Below, piece by piece: positions 55,191 to 64,000 of a stretch of 64,000 nucleotides of DNA. This stretch comes from Myotis daubentonii. Its lineage: Eukaryota > Chordata > Mammalia > Chiroptera > Vespertilionidae. The stretch covers positions 16,725,715 through 16,789,714 of the forward strand of contig NC_081844.1 of assembly GCF_963259705.1 (NCBI RefSeq), given 5' to 3'. Position 1 is the first letter of the stretch, and each line of letters opens with the position of its first letter. Under the pieces are notes generated by a model. It saw only the letters and a list, made by a program, of their open reading frames with translations. It had not been told where the DNA came from and did no database searches. The position numbers and the translations under genes are program-made.

Positions 55191-55334
55191 CACCATGCTG
55201 TTCAACCTCCATGTGTTTGCAATGCTATGTTGGTGCCTTAGGCACCCTTCCCCTAGTTTCCTGCCTGGAAACTTCACTGAAACCCTCTAGCTTCCAACTA
55301 TGGGTGGTGGTACAGCTTGGTGACCTAGAGGGCT

Positions 55335-55520
55335 GGTCTTGGAGTCACATCACTTAGGTTCTGTTTCTGGTCTTACCCCTCGGGCTGTGTGATTGGGCCA
55401 CCTCCCCTAAGTCCCACTCTCCTGTCTGTGAAGTGGAAATGAGAAAATCGTCTACCTTGTAGAATTATCAGGATTAATAGAGACTCTGTTAAGCACCTAC
55501 TCCTCTCTGTGCATAGAAAG
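55335..55520 (+). repeat. MIR SINE, sense
   Basis: TTGGAGTCACATCACTTAGG, GTGATTGGGCCACCTCCCCT, TGTCTGTGAAGTGGAAATGA and AGAATTATCAGGATTAATAG follow sense MIR. Confidence 0.78.
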
Positions 55521-55559
55521 TTCTTACTGCTTGTGGCCCATCTTCAAAGACTCAGGCCC

Positions 55560-55715
55560 ACTGCCATCTGCTCTGTGAAGAGTCCCTGGCCTTCCAGACA
55601 GAGTGAGTGTTACCTCTGATTGGTCCTTAGACTACAATTGTGAGTGTTTGTCTCCCCAAGCACACTGTACATTATTTGTGTTGTAATCCCCAGGGTCTGA
55701 CACCATAGTTAATAT
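55560..55715 (+). repeat. L2 3' end-like fragment, sense
   Basis: GCACACTGTACATTATTTGT, GTTGTAATCCCCAGGGTCTG and ACACCATAGTTAATATTAG are L2 3' UTR-like. Confidence 0.45.
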
Positions 55716-57849
55716 TAGACAAATCCCTCACTCATGCCTCAAAGAGGCTTCAGTTAAGGGCTGCTGTGATTTTGGACAACTTTTTTGATCCAATTCACTC
55801 ATCTACAAACTGAGGCCATTGTGGAACGGATGTTGCATTCTGAACTGGGACTCTTAAATTGGGGGTCAAGTTCACATGTGTACCCAAACCCCTAAAATGA
55901 TCAAATGGAACAGCTGGAAATCAGGACTAGTGAGCAGGATATGTACAGAGCACGGAGCGGCATTACACAGTGTGTGTGCATGTGTGTGCACGCCTGTGCT
56001 CCCTAGTTGGCAGGTGGCAACTCTCAGTCTGCTGAGAGTTGCCTCACTGCTCTTGGCCTGAGGAGCTGGTTGTGGGTGGCTGCAGCTGGCCTGGCCAGCC
56101 TCCCTAACAGTGATCTCAGGGGGCAGAAGTCATGTTGCTGCAGCCAAGACCAAAATTCCAGGCCCACTATTGGGCATGGGGGAGGAGGCTCGCGAACAGA
56201 CAGGCAGCCTTTGTGGGCCTCATAGAGGTTGCGTGCTGCCCCAAGGGCTGCCAGGACATTCTTGTGCCCGGGCCGACCTGGGAAGCAACTGACACCAGCC
56301 CTGGGCAGGTGCCCGTCCAGGCTCCCCAGGCTGGGTTGGCAAGACTGCTCTCTGCCCGAGCACCAGGGTGTAGTGGGAGCAGGGGGGGAGAGAACACTGG
56401 CGCTTGTCCACAGCTGTGATCTCTGCCTGGCTGTGGTGCCCTCTGCTCTGCCGGTCTCTGTCCACCTGCTGTCTCTGTCCACCTGGGTGTCTCCTCTCCA
56501 GTGTCCTTTCAGGGTTCAGAGGGTGTCCTCACATGGGACTAAGGCACCAGCCAGGGAAGCAGTTGTCCTGCCTGCTTTTGGCACTCCTCCAGGCCTGCCT
56601 TTTGGGCAGCCCCCTACAAACTGCCTCATGTGGGGTTGGCACTGGCTCTTCCTTTACTGGCCCCTTTGGAATTTTGTAACCCGCCTGTGATGGCTCCTTT
56701 GAGACCACCTGTGGCATAGCCTCACACCCCATGCACCTGCACATTGGAGGTGCCAACCCACTCCAGAGAAGGCCTGGCCCTGGCGTGCATCACTGTTTTG
56801 GGCAGGGGCAGTTTGGACGCTCAGCTGGCTCCTTGCGGGAAACTCAGCAGGTGTGGTCTCCTATTTCTCTAGCACAGAACCCAGCCATCCACTGCCTTTT
56901 GCCCAGGCACCGAACAGCTCCTGGCCTATAAGTGCCTGGCTGGTGTGGCGCAGCCAGGACCAGAGGGGATGAAGCCAGATGTGGACCCTGGAGACCAGGA
57001 AAAATCAGATTGAGGCAAGAGAGGGTTCAAGGACTTCTGGGTAAAAGGACCTGGGGAATGGCATCTTGTCTGCATCCTTCCCATAGCTGCCAATTAACGC
57101 CAGGCCTGTGCCTGGAGGCCACCGCTGCTGCCTGCTAAGCTGTACCCTGCTCAGGCCCAGCCGACTTGTCGTCTTCAGCATGGCCTTGCAGAGTGAAGAC
57201 TTTGAAACTTGTCTTCTAATGACCTTCAGCAGAAAACCCAAGTCAGCCTCGGAGGCAGACATGCCCCACGCTGGCCCTGCCTCCGCCCAGGCAATTAACT
57301 GCTGTGTAATTCTGGATCTGTCCCCACTGGCCCCCCTTCCCAGCAACCATGTTGAACAAGAGTCTTTATAGGAGACGGGAAATGACTGTCTGGTCCAGCA
57401 GCAGGGAGATGACAGAGGCTGAACGGACGGGCCGTGCGCTTTTAATCATACAGATGCTGCTCTGGGAGCAGATGTAAGACAGCTCCCGAGAGCACCCGGG
57501 GCCACTGCACCCTGAGAATAAGCAAGGCTGGCATCCAGAAGACAGGAGCTCCTCCAGATCACTACCCGCCCCCCCCCGCCCCCCCGGGGCTGGCCCCAGG
57601 CCCTGCCAATTACCCAGCTACCTCCAGGGCTGCTTGGCTCTGCTCTCTGGGAGGGGCCTGGACTAACCCTGCCTTGGGATGTCCCAAACTGTGACACCTG
57701 GGGAGGGAGCTCTGGGAGCACAGGTTTCAGGGTCCAAGTCGGGCCCTGACACCCTCCCCGAGTTGTTTTGTGCCTGCAGCCCCGCAGCAGCGTCCGCAGT
57801 TAATCAGAAGCCACGGCTGGCCCAGGAGGCTGATCCCAGAGGAGAGAAC
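55716..57849. other. GC-rich stretch without recognised genes
   Basis: Long frames at 56,024-56,690 overlap on both strands and give no recognisable protein. CCACTGGCC-rich and C-run DNA (57,566-57,586) is present. GGCAATTAACTGCTGTGTAA near 57,290-57,310 may be part of a conserved element. Confidence 0.45.
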
Positions 57850-57930
57850 CTATTTTGAGCTGCTGAAACGATTAGTGGCACTAATCACACATTCCCAGCC
57901 CAGACCCTCTGGCCTACTCCGGCAGCTCCG
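57850..57930. other. Unique block holding copy 2 of the 40-bp duplication (probable donor)
   Basis: TTTTGAGCTGCTGAAACGAT flows into GTGGCACTAATCACAC (57,875-57,914) and CTACTCCGGCAGCTCC without a visible repeat family. The sequence contains a dyad-like AGTGGCACT and TTAGTGGCACTAA (57,873-57,885). Being unique and continuous, it looks like the source copy. Confidence 0.6.
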
Positions 57931-58483
57931 AGCTTCCCAGCCTGCATGCTTTTCGCTGCTATCCCTCCTCCTCTTCTCTGAGCCAGCTGGCTGCCCTTGC
58001 TTCCAGGTCCCTCTCCCTGCTCTCTCCTCCTCTGGCTTGGGAAAGGAGACCCTGGGAGCTTCTGGGGGCTCCAGTCTGCACCTCCAGGAACCCCCAAAAC
58101 TTTAAAACCACCCCAGGAGCTTCCAAAGTGAAACTATCCTGACCCCAAGCTGACCCAGGCGTACTCTCTATAAAGGTGCCAATAAATACAAAAGGAGGGA
58201 AGGAGGCTCAGGAGGAGACAAATCCAAGTGTCTTCCTTTGGGAAGTGGCAGGAATGGGGTCGTGGGGAAGGGGGTGTGGAATAACCGAGGGGCGGGGTCA
58301 GAGGAGTGGTCCTGTTGACAGCTTTCTCCAGGCTGCAGGGGAGGCATTTGAGTGACTTACAGTAGAGCTGCATTGTTGGGGCACTTGGGAGAGGTGATGA
58401 GGTGCCCAAGGGCCTGGCACCTGCGGGCACACAGACCAGTGGTGTGATCCTGCGAGCGTTCATCTACGTGAAGGCCGGGCCCA

Positions 58484-58840
58484 TGCTCATTCACTCACTC
58501 GACAAATAGGCATTGCAGGGCTATGCACCAGGCCCTGTGCTAGGTGCTGGGCAAAGTGGACAGTAAAAGGTAGTCTGATGAAAGAGGGTATTGGAATGAA
58601 AATCAATAGGGGAACCTATTCTAGTTTGGGGGGCGAGCCTCCCAGAGGCTGTGACATTTGAGCTGAGATATGAAGAATGAGTGAGGGATGAGCCGACCCT
58701 TCCACCTGGGAGGAGAGGGCCAGGTGGAGGCATGCGTGGAGCCCCGAGCAGGCACAGATGGCAGCTCAGAGAGGCCTGTGGGGTAGAGAGGCAGGTTGGT
58801 GGGAGTGCTAGGGAGTGTGGATTTCGTCCTTCCAATCATG
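58484..58840 (-). repeat. L2 LINE fragment, antisense
   Basis: TCATTCACTCACTCGACAAA, CCAGGCCCTGTGCTAGGTGC, TGACATTTGAGCTGAGATAT and GAAGAATGAGTGAGGGATGA are antisense L2 3' UTR and C-terminal landmarks in order. Confidence 0.8.
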
Positions 58841-59254
58841 GAGAGCCCCACCTTTCCTGAGCCTGCTGCCCTGGCCCTGCCCTGCTCTGGCAGAAGCTGA
58901 CCCCACGGGCCAGGTTTTCCAAGCTCTGGGCCAGCAGGTTTGCGGCTGGTCTCAGCTCGTGGGAGACACTGGCAGGAGAGAGGGCCGGGGGCAGAGGCCA
59001 GGGTGTTATTTCTCTCTCTCTGCCTTGGGCGGTGTTTTGGACACCTGCTGCCTCTCCACTAGGTTTTTGGTCATCAGTGAGCAGGTCTGCCAGAAGTCCA
59101 GGCCTGCCGGATGACCCAGGTCCCTGTGTCCTTTAACCCAGCCTCCTCATCTGTCCCACCAGCCAGGCTGTTAGTGGCCTCTTGGGATCACGCATCTCTG
59201 GACTGTCTCATTTTTTCCTGTTTGACTTATTAGCCTCTTTAAATTCTCTCTGTT
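58841..59254. other. Unannotated stretch
   Basis: No recognised feature. Confidence 0.45.
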
Positions 59255-59455
59255 TCAAACACTCACTTATTGAACACTTACAGGTGACAGATACTCAAAT
59301 GACTTTACGTATATTACTTTATTTAAATCTCTATTAAAGTTCTATGAAGTGGATTGTACCCATTTTATATATGGGAAGACTGAGCCACAGAAAGATGAAA
59401 GTACATAGCTAGTGACTATTAGAGCTGGGCATTGAAGCCGGTAGTCCAGCCTCGA
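59255..59455 (-). repeat. MIR SINE, antisense
   Basis: CTTATTGAACACTTACAGGT, TATATATGGGAAGACTGAGC, AAAGTACATAGCTAGTGACT and AGAGCTGGGCATTGAAGCC follow antisense MIR. Confidence 0.78.
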
Positions 59456-59557
59456 ATTTGAGGTTTAACTTCCGTCCTACATGTCTACACTCTCCAAGGT
59501 CAGGCCCTGGGTACTGGGCTGAACTGTCAAGATCCAATTTTGTGCATGGTTCTAGAG

Positions 59558-60083
59558 CAGGGGTGGGGAATGTCCGGCTCACAGGGCACATAAGGCCCAT
59601 GGAATCATTTGGTCTGTCCCTGCCAAGGCATTAGGGGTGAGTTAATTAAATGTTTGACCAAATACAGCAGGCTAATTTTTAAGTTGATAATTTTGTATGG
59701 CCTGAGAATCCTATATAATAAAAGCGTAATATGCAAATCGAATGGCCAAACAGTGGAATGACCATCCAGACGACCATCCAGGACCACACTATGATACCCA
59801 CTGGTGCCAGGCCAGCCAAGGCAGCTGCGATGTGATTGGTTGAGGGCCTGGCCATCACCCCATGATCACCCTGCAGAGGGAGGCCCAGGTGGGCTGTGGT
59901 GGGTAGGCGGGGCCTTCCTCTGTGAGGGAAGCCCGGGGTTCCGGGTGCCAGAGGGAAGCCGGTGCTGGCAACTGGGGGAAAGAAGGCCTACTCTTGCACG
60001 AATTTTGTGCATCGGACCTCTAGTGATGTTATAACTATCCAAGTGGTCCTTGGCAAAAAAAAAACACAAGTTCCCCATCCCAG
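59558..60083. mobile_element. Non-autonomous hAT transposon interrupted by a Helitron
   Basis: Left end CAGGGGTGGGGAATGTCC, right end GTTCCCCATCCCAG; the 13-bp inverted ends differ at two positions. Without the Helitron the element is about 211 bp, and rejoining the flanks gives a continuous GAGAA/TGATG. The 8-bp target duplication is not clear. It must be older than the Helitron it contains. Confidence 0.82.
59709..60023 (+). mobile_element. Non-autonomous Helitron (HeliBat-like), 315 bp, complete
   Basis: Starts TCCTATATAATAAAAGCG with ATATGCAAATCGAATGGCC just inside, and ends in a hairpin GCACGAATTTTGTGC followed by ATCGGACCTCTAG. It is inserted exactly between A (59,708) and T (60,024), without target duplication. 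There is no coding capacity. It is a shorter relative of the 672-bp copy at 41,789. Confidence 0.95.
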
Positions 60084-60109
60084 TTAAGAGTAAGACTCAA
60101 GACGGAATT

Positions 60110-60310
60110 CTGGCTGCCCTGTGACGGGTTCTGTAATCTTGCATGAGTCACTCAATCATGGTGAACTTCAGTCTGCCCATCTATTAACTGGAACAATAAC
60201 AGAACCTAGTTCATAGGGTTATTGTAGGGTCAAATGAAATAATACATGTAAAACACATACCATAGAGTCTGGCGTGTAGTTAGCACTTGATAAAGATCAG
60301 CTTTTATCTT
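60110..60310 (+). repeat. MIR SINE, sense, nearly full length
   Basis: TCTTGCATGAGTCACTCAAT, GTTCATAGGGTTATTGTAGG, GTCAAATGAAATAATACATG, TAAAACACATACCATAGAGT and GTAGTTAGCACTTGATAAAG follow sense MIR to its 3' end. Confidence 0.85.
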
Positions 60311-60734
60311 ATTTTTACTCTTAGACCCTTGCCCTGACCCAGAAGCCCAGTAGACAAGGCTGGGCAATGGATCCCAGGCCAGGTGGGGCTGGGGCATCAC
60401 TAGAACCAGGAGTGAGCACCTGGGTCTCAGGCCTTGTCTCTAACGATGTCTTTAGGCATCTAGGCTGCCCTGTCCTTGGCTGTAGCATTTTCCACATCCT
60501 GGGTGTGTTCCCCAGAAATCTCACACTGAGCCTTCTTTCTCTCTCTCCATGGTCTGTCCTGTGGGACTGCCCTGTGGCCCTGGGAGGACTTTGTTAGACA
60601 ATTAGGCTGAGAACCCCCAGGCCGAGATGTTTGGGACAATTTCAGCTGGCGGAGAATGTGAAGTGGTCTCTGTTTTTCTTCTTTGTTTAGAGCCTCAACA
60701 CAATATGGAGCATACACATGCATACTCACATACT

Positions 60735-60735
<1 letters not shown>

Positions 60736-60779
<44 letters not shown>
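60736..60779. repeat. (CA)n microsatellite, about 22 repeats
   Basis: A pure tract of about 44 bp. Confidence 0.97.
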
Positions 60780-60781
<2 letters not shown>

Positions 60782-62939
60782 CACTAAAATCAATGACCTG
60801 GCAGCAAACCTCAGTGAGTTGCTGAGCCTTGAACAATTTCAGCCGACTGATGAAGATCCCAAATAATTTCCATCCTAATCTATGTTGCTTGACTTCTAAA
60901 GAGATAATGGCCTCTTTGGTGACACATCGTCCTTTCTGTACACAATTTATGGTGGTGTCTCTCCTTTCTGAACTACTACAAAGTGCAGAGGAAAAACAGC
61001 CTTTGAATTACTACTAAGCACTCTTGGCTGAGGCATCAGGCTGTGGCTCCCGGGCTGGGCAGCCATGGTGGTGGCTGGGTCCGGAGGACAGGGAGTGGTG
61101 GCAGGGAGGAGATGGAGGCAGTCTGAACTTGAAACCCCCAAAACGATGGTGATATGAACAGCAATTGTAGCTCACATTTACACACTTTTGCAATTGCAAA
61201 GCACGTTCACAAGCACGATTCCCATGCAATCTTACAACCTGACATTTACAAGAGATGAGATTTCTGTTAGGTGACTTGTCCAGGTACACTCCTTCCGTTG
61301 GCAGAGGTGCAGCCACGACTCACACCAGGCCCAGGGTGGCCTGTGAGATTTGAATTTATTTGGCTATATGGAGTCAGGGACTAGCCTGGAAATGAAATTT
61401 GCATCTGCTGATTTGCACCGGGGCTAGAAGCTTTTTGGGGAAAAATACTCCAGCCACATCTGAATTTGGGGTTCAGATGAGACATATCTGGTCAACTCAA
61501 AATGGGGTCCTGGCAGCAGAAAACAAATTCTGGGGATGACTCGAGAGAACCTGGCTGGTAGGGGTGCAGAAAGGGACATGAGGCTGACCTGAGGCTTGGG
61601 GCTGCTGGGTGTTTTGGTGAGTGTAGGGCTGCTATTTGAGAGCATCCAGCACTACTAGTGTGTGTGTGTTGAGCAGAAGACAATGCTGGTTCTGGGAGAA
61701 AGAGATTTTAGAGTGTTGCCTCGCCCTCAAATTCTGTAGTTGGGGGACTCCTGCAAGACAGTGTAGCTGAGAAGGAAAAGAATGCTGATAAGCTGAGATA
61801 GAACAGGGTGGACGGCAGTTGGATAATGCACCTGAGGGCTCAGAGTGTAGCCCGAGCAGGTGGCGGGCAGGGCGAGGAGGCGCGAGGGCAGAGCAGGTGG
61901 GGGGCAGGGCGAGGAGGCGTGAGGGCAGAGCAGCAAAGGTAGCCTGGGCTCCAATCTGAGAGGAGTGTGGCATAAGGTGTGGCTTCCCAAAGGCAGCGCA
62001 GTGGAGTGTGGACCTGGAGGGGTTGACCATTTACACGGGTTTGGGGTGGGGGCATGCGGGACAAGAAGACAGCTATGGGGCTTGCTTCATGAGGTGGGGA
62101 TGGGCCGACCTGCTCAGACAGTGCTGGGGAAGCTGCTGTGGGCAGGTGGGCCCCTTTAGGATGGGTTTTCCTGCTAAGTCCCCAATGGGCCTCTCCCTTC
62201 CTAGGCCCTTCGCCATAGAGTGGCTTGTTTTCTTTCGTTTGAAATTGTCCATTGCTGGTGGCTCTGGGCTGCCGGCTCTCCAGCACCCGGTCTGGCATGT
62301 ACGGGAGATACAAGGAACCCAGAGAACGTGCTGCAGTATCATTGTTCAGGTCTCGAGGCCCCAGTCGGGCCCTTCTCCACCTGTGAGAGTAGTTTCATGG
62401 CCGCCTGCTGAATGATTGCTGGGCACTTAGTTTATCTCGAGGAGAGGAGCAGGGGGAAGTAGGCCTATGGCATCCTGTCCCAGAACTGGGACCAGCACAG
62501 GGGGAGCTGGCAGGGGAGCTGGTCTGAGCAGGAGCCCACCAGGTGTTGGTGACATCACAGGCAGAAGCCAGGTCATCTGGAAGAGGGCTCAGAATTGACC
62601 CATGTTCCTCTCTCTGTGACACCAGTGCTTGAGGTCATTGCCGGAAATGGCAGTGGGCTGGATGCTCCAGGTCGGAGCCAAAGTGGCCAAGCTCGGATCT
62701 CACAGCTGCTGAAGGGAGGTGGGGTATGTGAGGCGGTGCAGGGAAGCAGTCCATCAGGCACTAGTGATTACAGATGGGGAATCCGTTCCCTAATAGAGCT
62801 ACAACCTGAGAGCTGACTGGGGGCTGCAACATCAGGACAACACAGAGATGACCTTATATTCTAGCAATTTTTCCAACAGCCAGAAAGGAGCATGCCCATT
62901 TAACTTCTGCAACTTATTTGTATCAGATTTTAAAATAAA
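60780..62939. other. No gene recognised; MIR-like scrap and a 38-bp duplication
   Basis: 61,165-61,320 resembles antisense MIR (AAGCACGTTCACAAGCACG, CAATCTTACAACCTGACATT, AGGTGACTTGTCCAGGTA). 61,856-61,931 is a two-copy 38-bp tandem repeat, GCAGGTGGCGGGCAGGGCGA onward, with three differences. The rest, including GC-rich 62,000-62,800, has only chance-like frames. Confidence 0.5.
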
Positions 62940-63235
62940 CTTTTTATCCTGTTGGTGTTTGGTATTGTGGGGAGGGAAAGATGAATGAGATAGTCCCTGT
63001 CTCTGGGGAGCTCGTCATCAAGTGAGGGGGACAATGATAGAGAGATGTGGGTATTGTCATGTAGAGGCCTGTGCAAAGGCTGTGGTACCCTCGAGGAGAC
63101 CTGGGGTCTTCACAGAGGTGGTGACCATTTGAGTTGGACACTGAAGATGCCAGTGGGAGGTCTCCAGGGAGACAAATGAGAATGGAAGAGGGGGCCCACC
63201 TAACCAAAGTTTTGCCAATCCAAGACACATGGGTG
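62940..63235 (-). repeat. L2-like fragment, antisense
   Basis: AGATAGTCCCTGTCTCTGGG, GAGCTCGTCATCAAGTGAGG, GGTGACCATTTGAGTTGGAC and ACTGAAGATGCCAGTGGGAG follow antisense L2 with high divergence. Confidence 0.55.
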
Positions 63236-64000
63236 AGAGTGTCTACAAGTGGAGCTCGGGGCAAAGCAGTTTTGCTTCCCAGGGGTACAGCTGATGCGGG
63301 GGTTGGACCTAGATGTCACAATAAAGTTACCATTTGCTCATTGGCACCCTCTCCCTCAAGTTCTGTAGTTGGTGAGAGATTTCAGGCAAGCGTGTTTGTA
63401 GGTTGAACCTTCCCTGTGTGTCAGGATGGAAACTTCTCCCAGGGTTAATAGATTTCCAGGCATCTCCAAGGAGGTATTGGAGTGAGTGGGAGACTGCGGA
63501 GGGGCAGGTGTGGCTTTGGCTGCAGGGGCGGCCAGGCTGAGGGGAAACTAGCCTGTGCTGTGTGAGTGTGCGTCAGTGAGAAGATGAGTGTATGTGTGTA
63601 AAATCCAGTCTGCCTTGAGACAGCCTTCTTTTCATCTTCCCCACTGCCTGGTTTCATGCCTGGCATGTTCTGGGCCTCCAACGAATGGGCATTAAAAGTT
63701 GGCCGCTATTAGGACCTGGGTGACAAGGTGTATTTGCTCCACACGAAGGAGATGAAAGAACCCATGTAAGTCTACAGTATTAGTAGCAGCAGCTTCCTTG
63801 GTGGGGTCCACACTCTTGTCGGGCAGGTTGTTCCAGGTCATTAGTACTTGTTTTGGTGCTGGGCTCAGAGGAGATTCTGAAAAGACTTGGCTGTTTGAGT
63901 TCCTTCATTACTGGCCGCCTACACTCATCCTCTGCCATGTACCCTCAGATCTCTTACTCCAGTGCCTCTCTGTTCATGTGGTTTGTGCTGCCTGGAAGGG
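63236..64000. other. Unannotated stretch at the window end
   Basis: No recognised feature. Confidence 0.45.

Noticed and set aside
56024..56690. Overlapping long frames on both strands
   Set aside because: Composition-driven in GC-rich DNA, with no recognisable protein family.

Overview
This is nuclear DNA from a vespertilionid (vesper) bat, in a stretch with no protein-coding exon that I can support. The call rests on the mobile DNA. Six tRNA-derived SINEs of the VES type are present, and there are non-autonomous Helitrons with the typical ends (TCCTATATAATAAA... start, hairpin and CTAG end, A/T insertion site). Among mammals, Helitrons are known essentially from vesper bats. No long ORF gives a recognisable intact cellular protein. 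The open frames are short, overlap on both strands, or lie in repeats, so the window is intergenic or deep intronic. Layout: 0-10 kb holds a phased array of five CCAAT boxes in front of a TATA-like box, ancient MER5/MIR/L2/L1 pieces, a MaLR-type LTR and a hAT element split by a VES SINE. 10.28-10.87 kb is a 5'-truncated processed pseudogene of RWDD1 with a perfect 13-bp target-site duplication (TSD). 10.9-20.1 kb is GC-rich and repeat-poor, with two minisatellites (34-bp unit x about 23; 20-bp unit x about 12) and conserved-looking AT-rich islands near 17.7-18.0 and 18.4-18.6 kb. 20.4-23.7 kb is a decayed ERVL-type retrovirus on the minus strand. 25.2-28.9 kb is an L2 element apparently interrupted by Helitron-like DNA, an antisense L1 and a VES SINE. 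29.7-37.8 kb holds two LTRs, MIRs and a young non-autonomous hAT. 41.8-42.7 kb is a minus-strand Helitron abutting a (TA)n tract and a VES SINE. 42.8-44.3 and 49.2-49.5 kb look like conserved non-coding (enhancer-like) DNA, and the first contains two diverged copies of a roughly 100-bp block. 45.8-47.7 kb holds a VES SINE, an L1 3' part and an LTR end. 50-64 kb is mainly ancient L2/MIR, one old CR1/L3-type reverse-transcriptase scrap, a 40-bp exact duplication shared by 54,995 and 57,875, and a Helitron nested in a hAT at 59.6-60.1 kb. I found no new gene system. The most unusual items are the 40-bp templated-looking duplication, the duplicated conserved-looking block, the phased CCAAT array and the resolvable nested transposons. 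Family names come from remembered consensus sequences, not from a search. Conservation statements are predictions from sequence texture.
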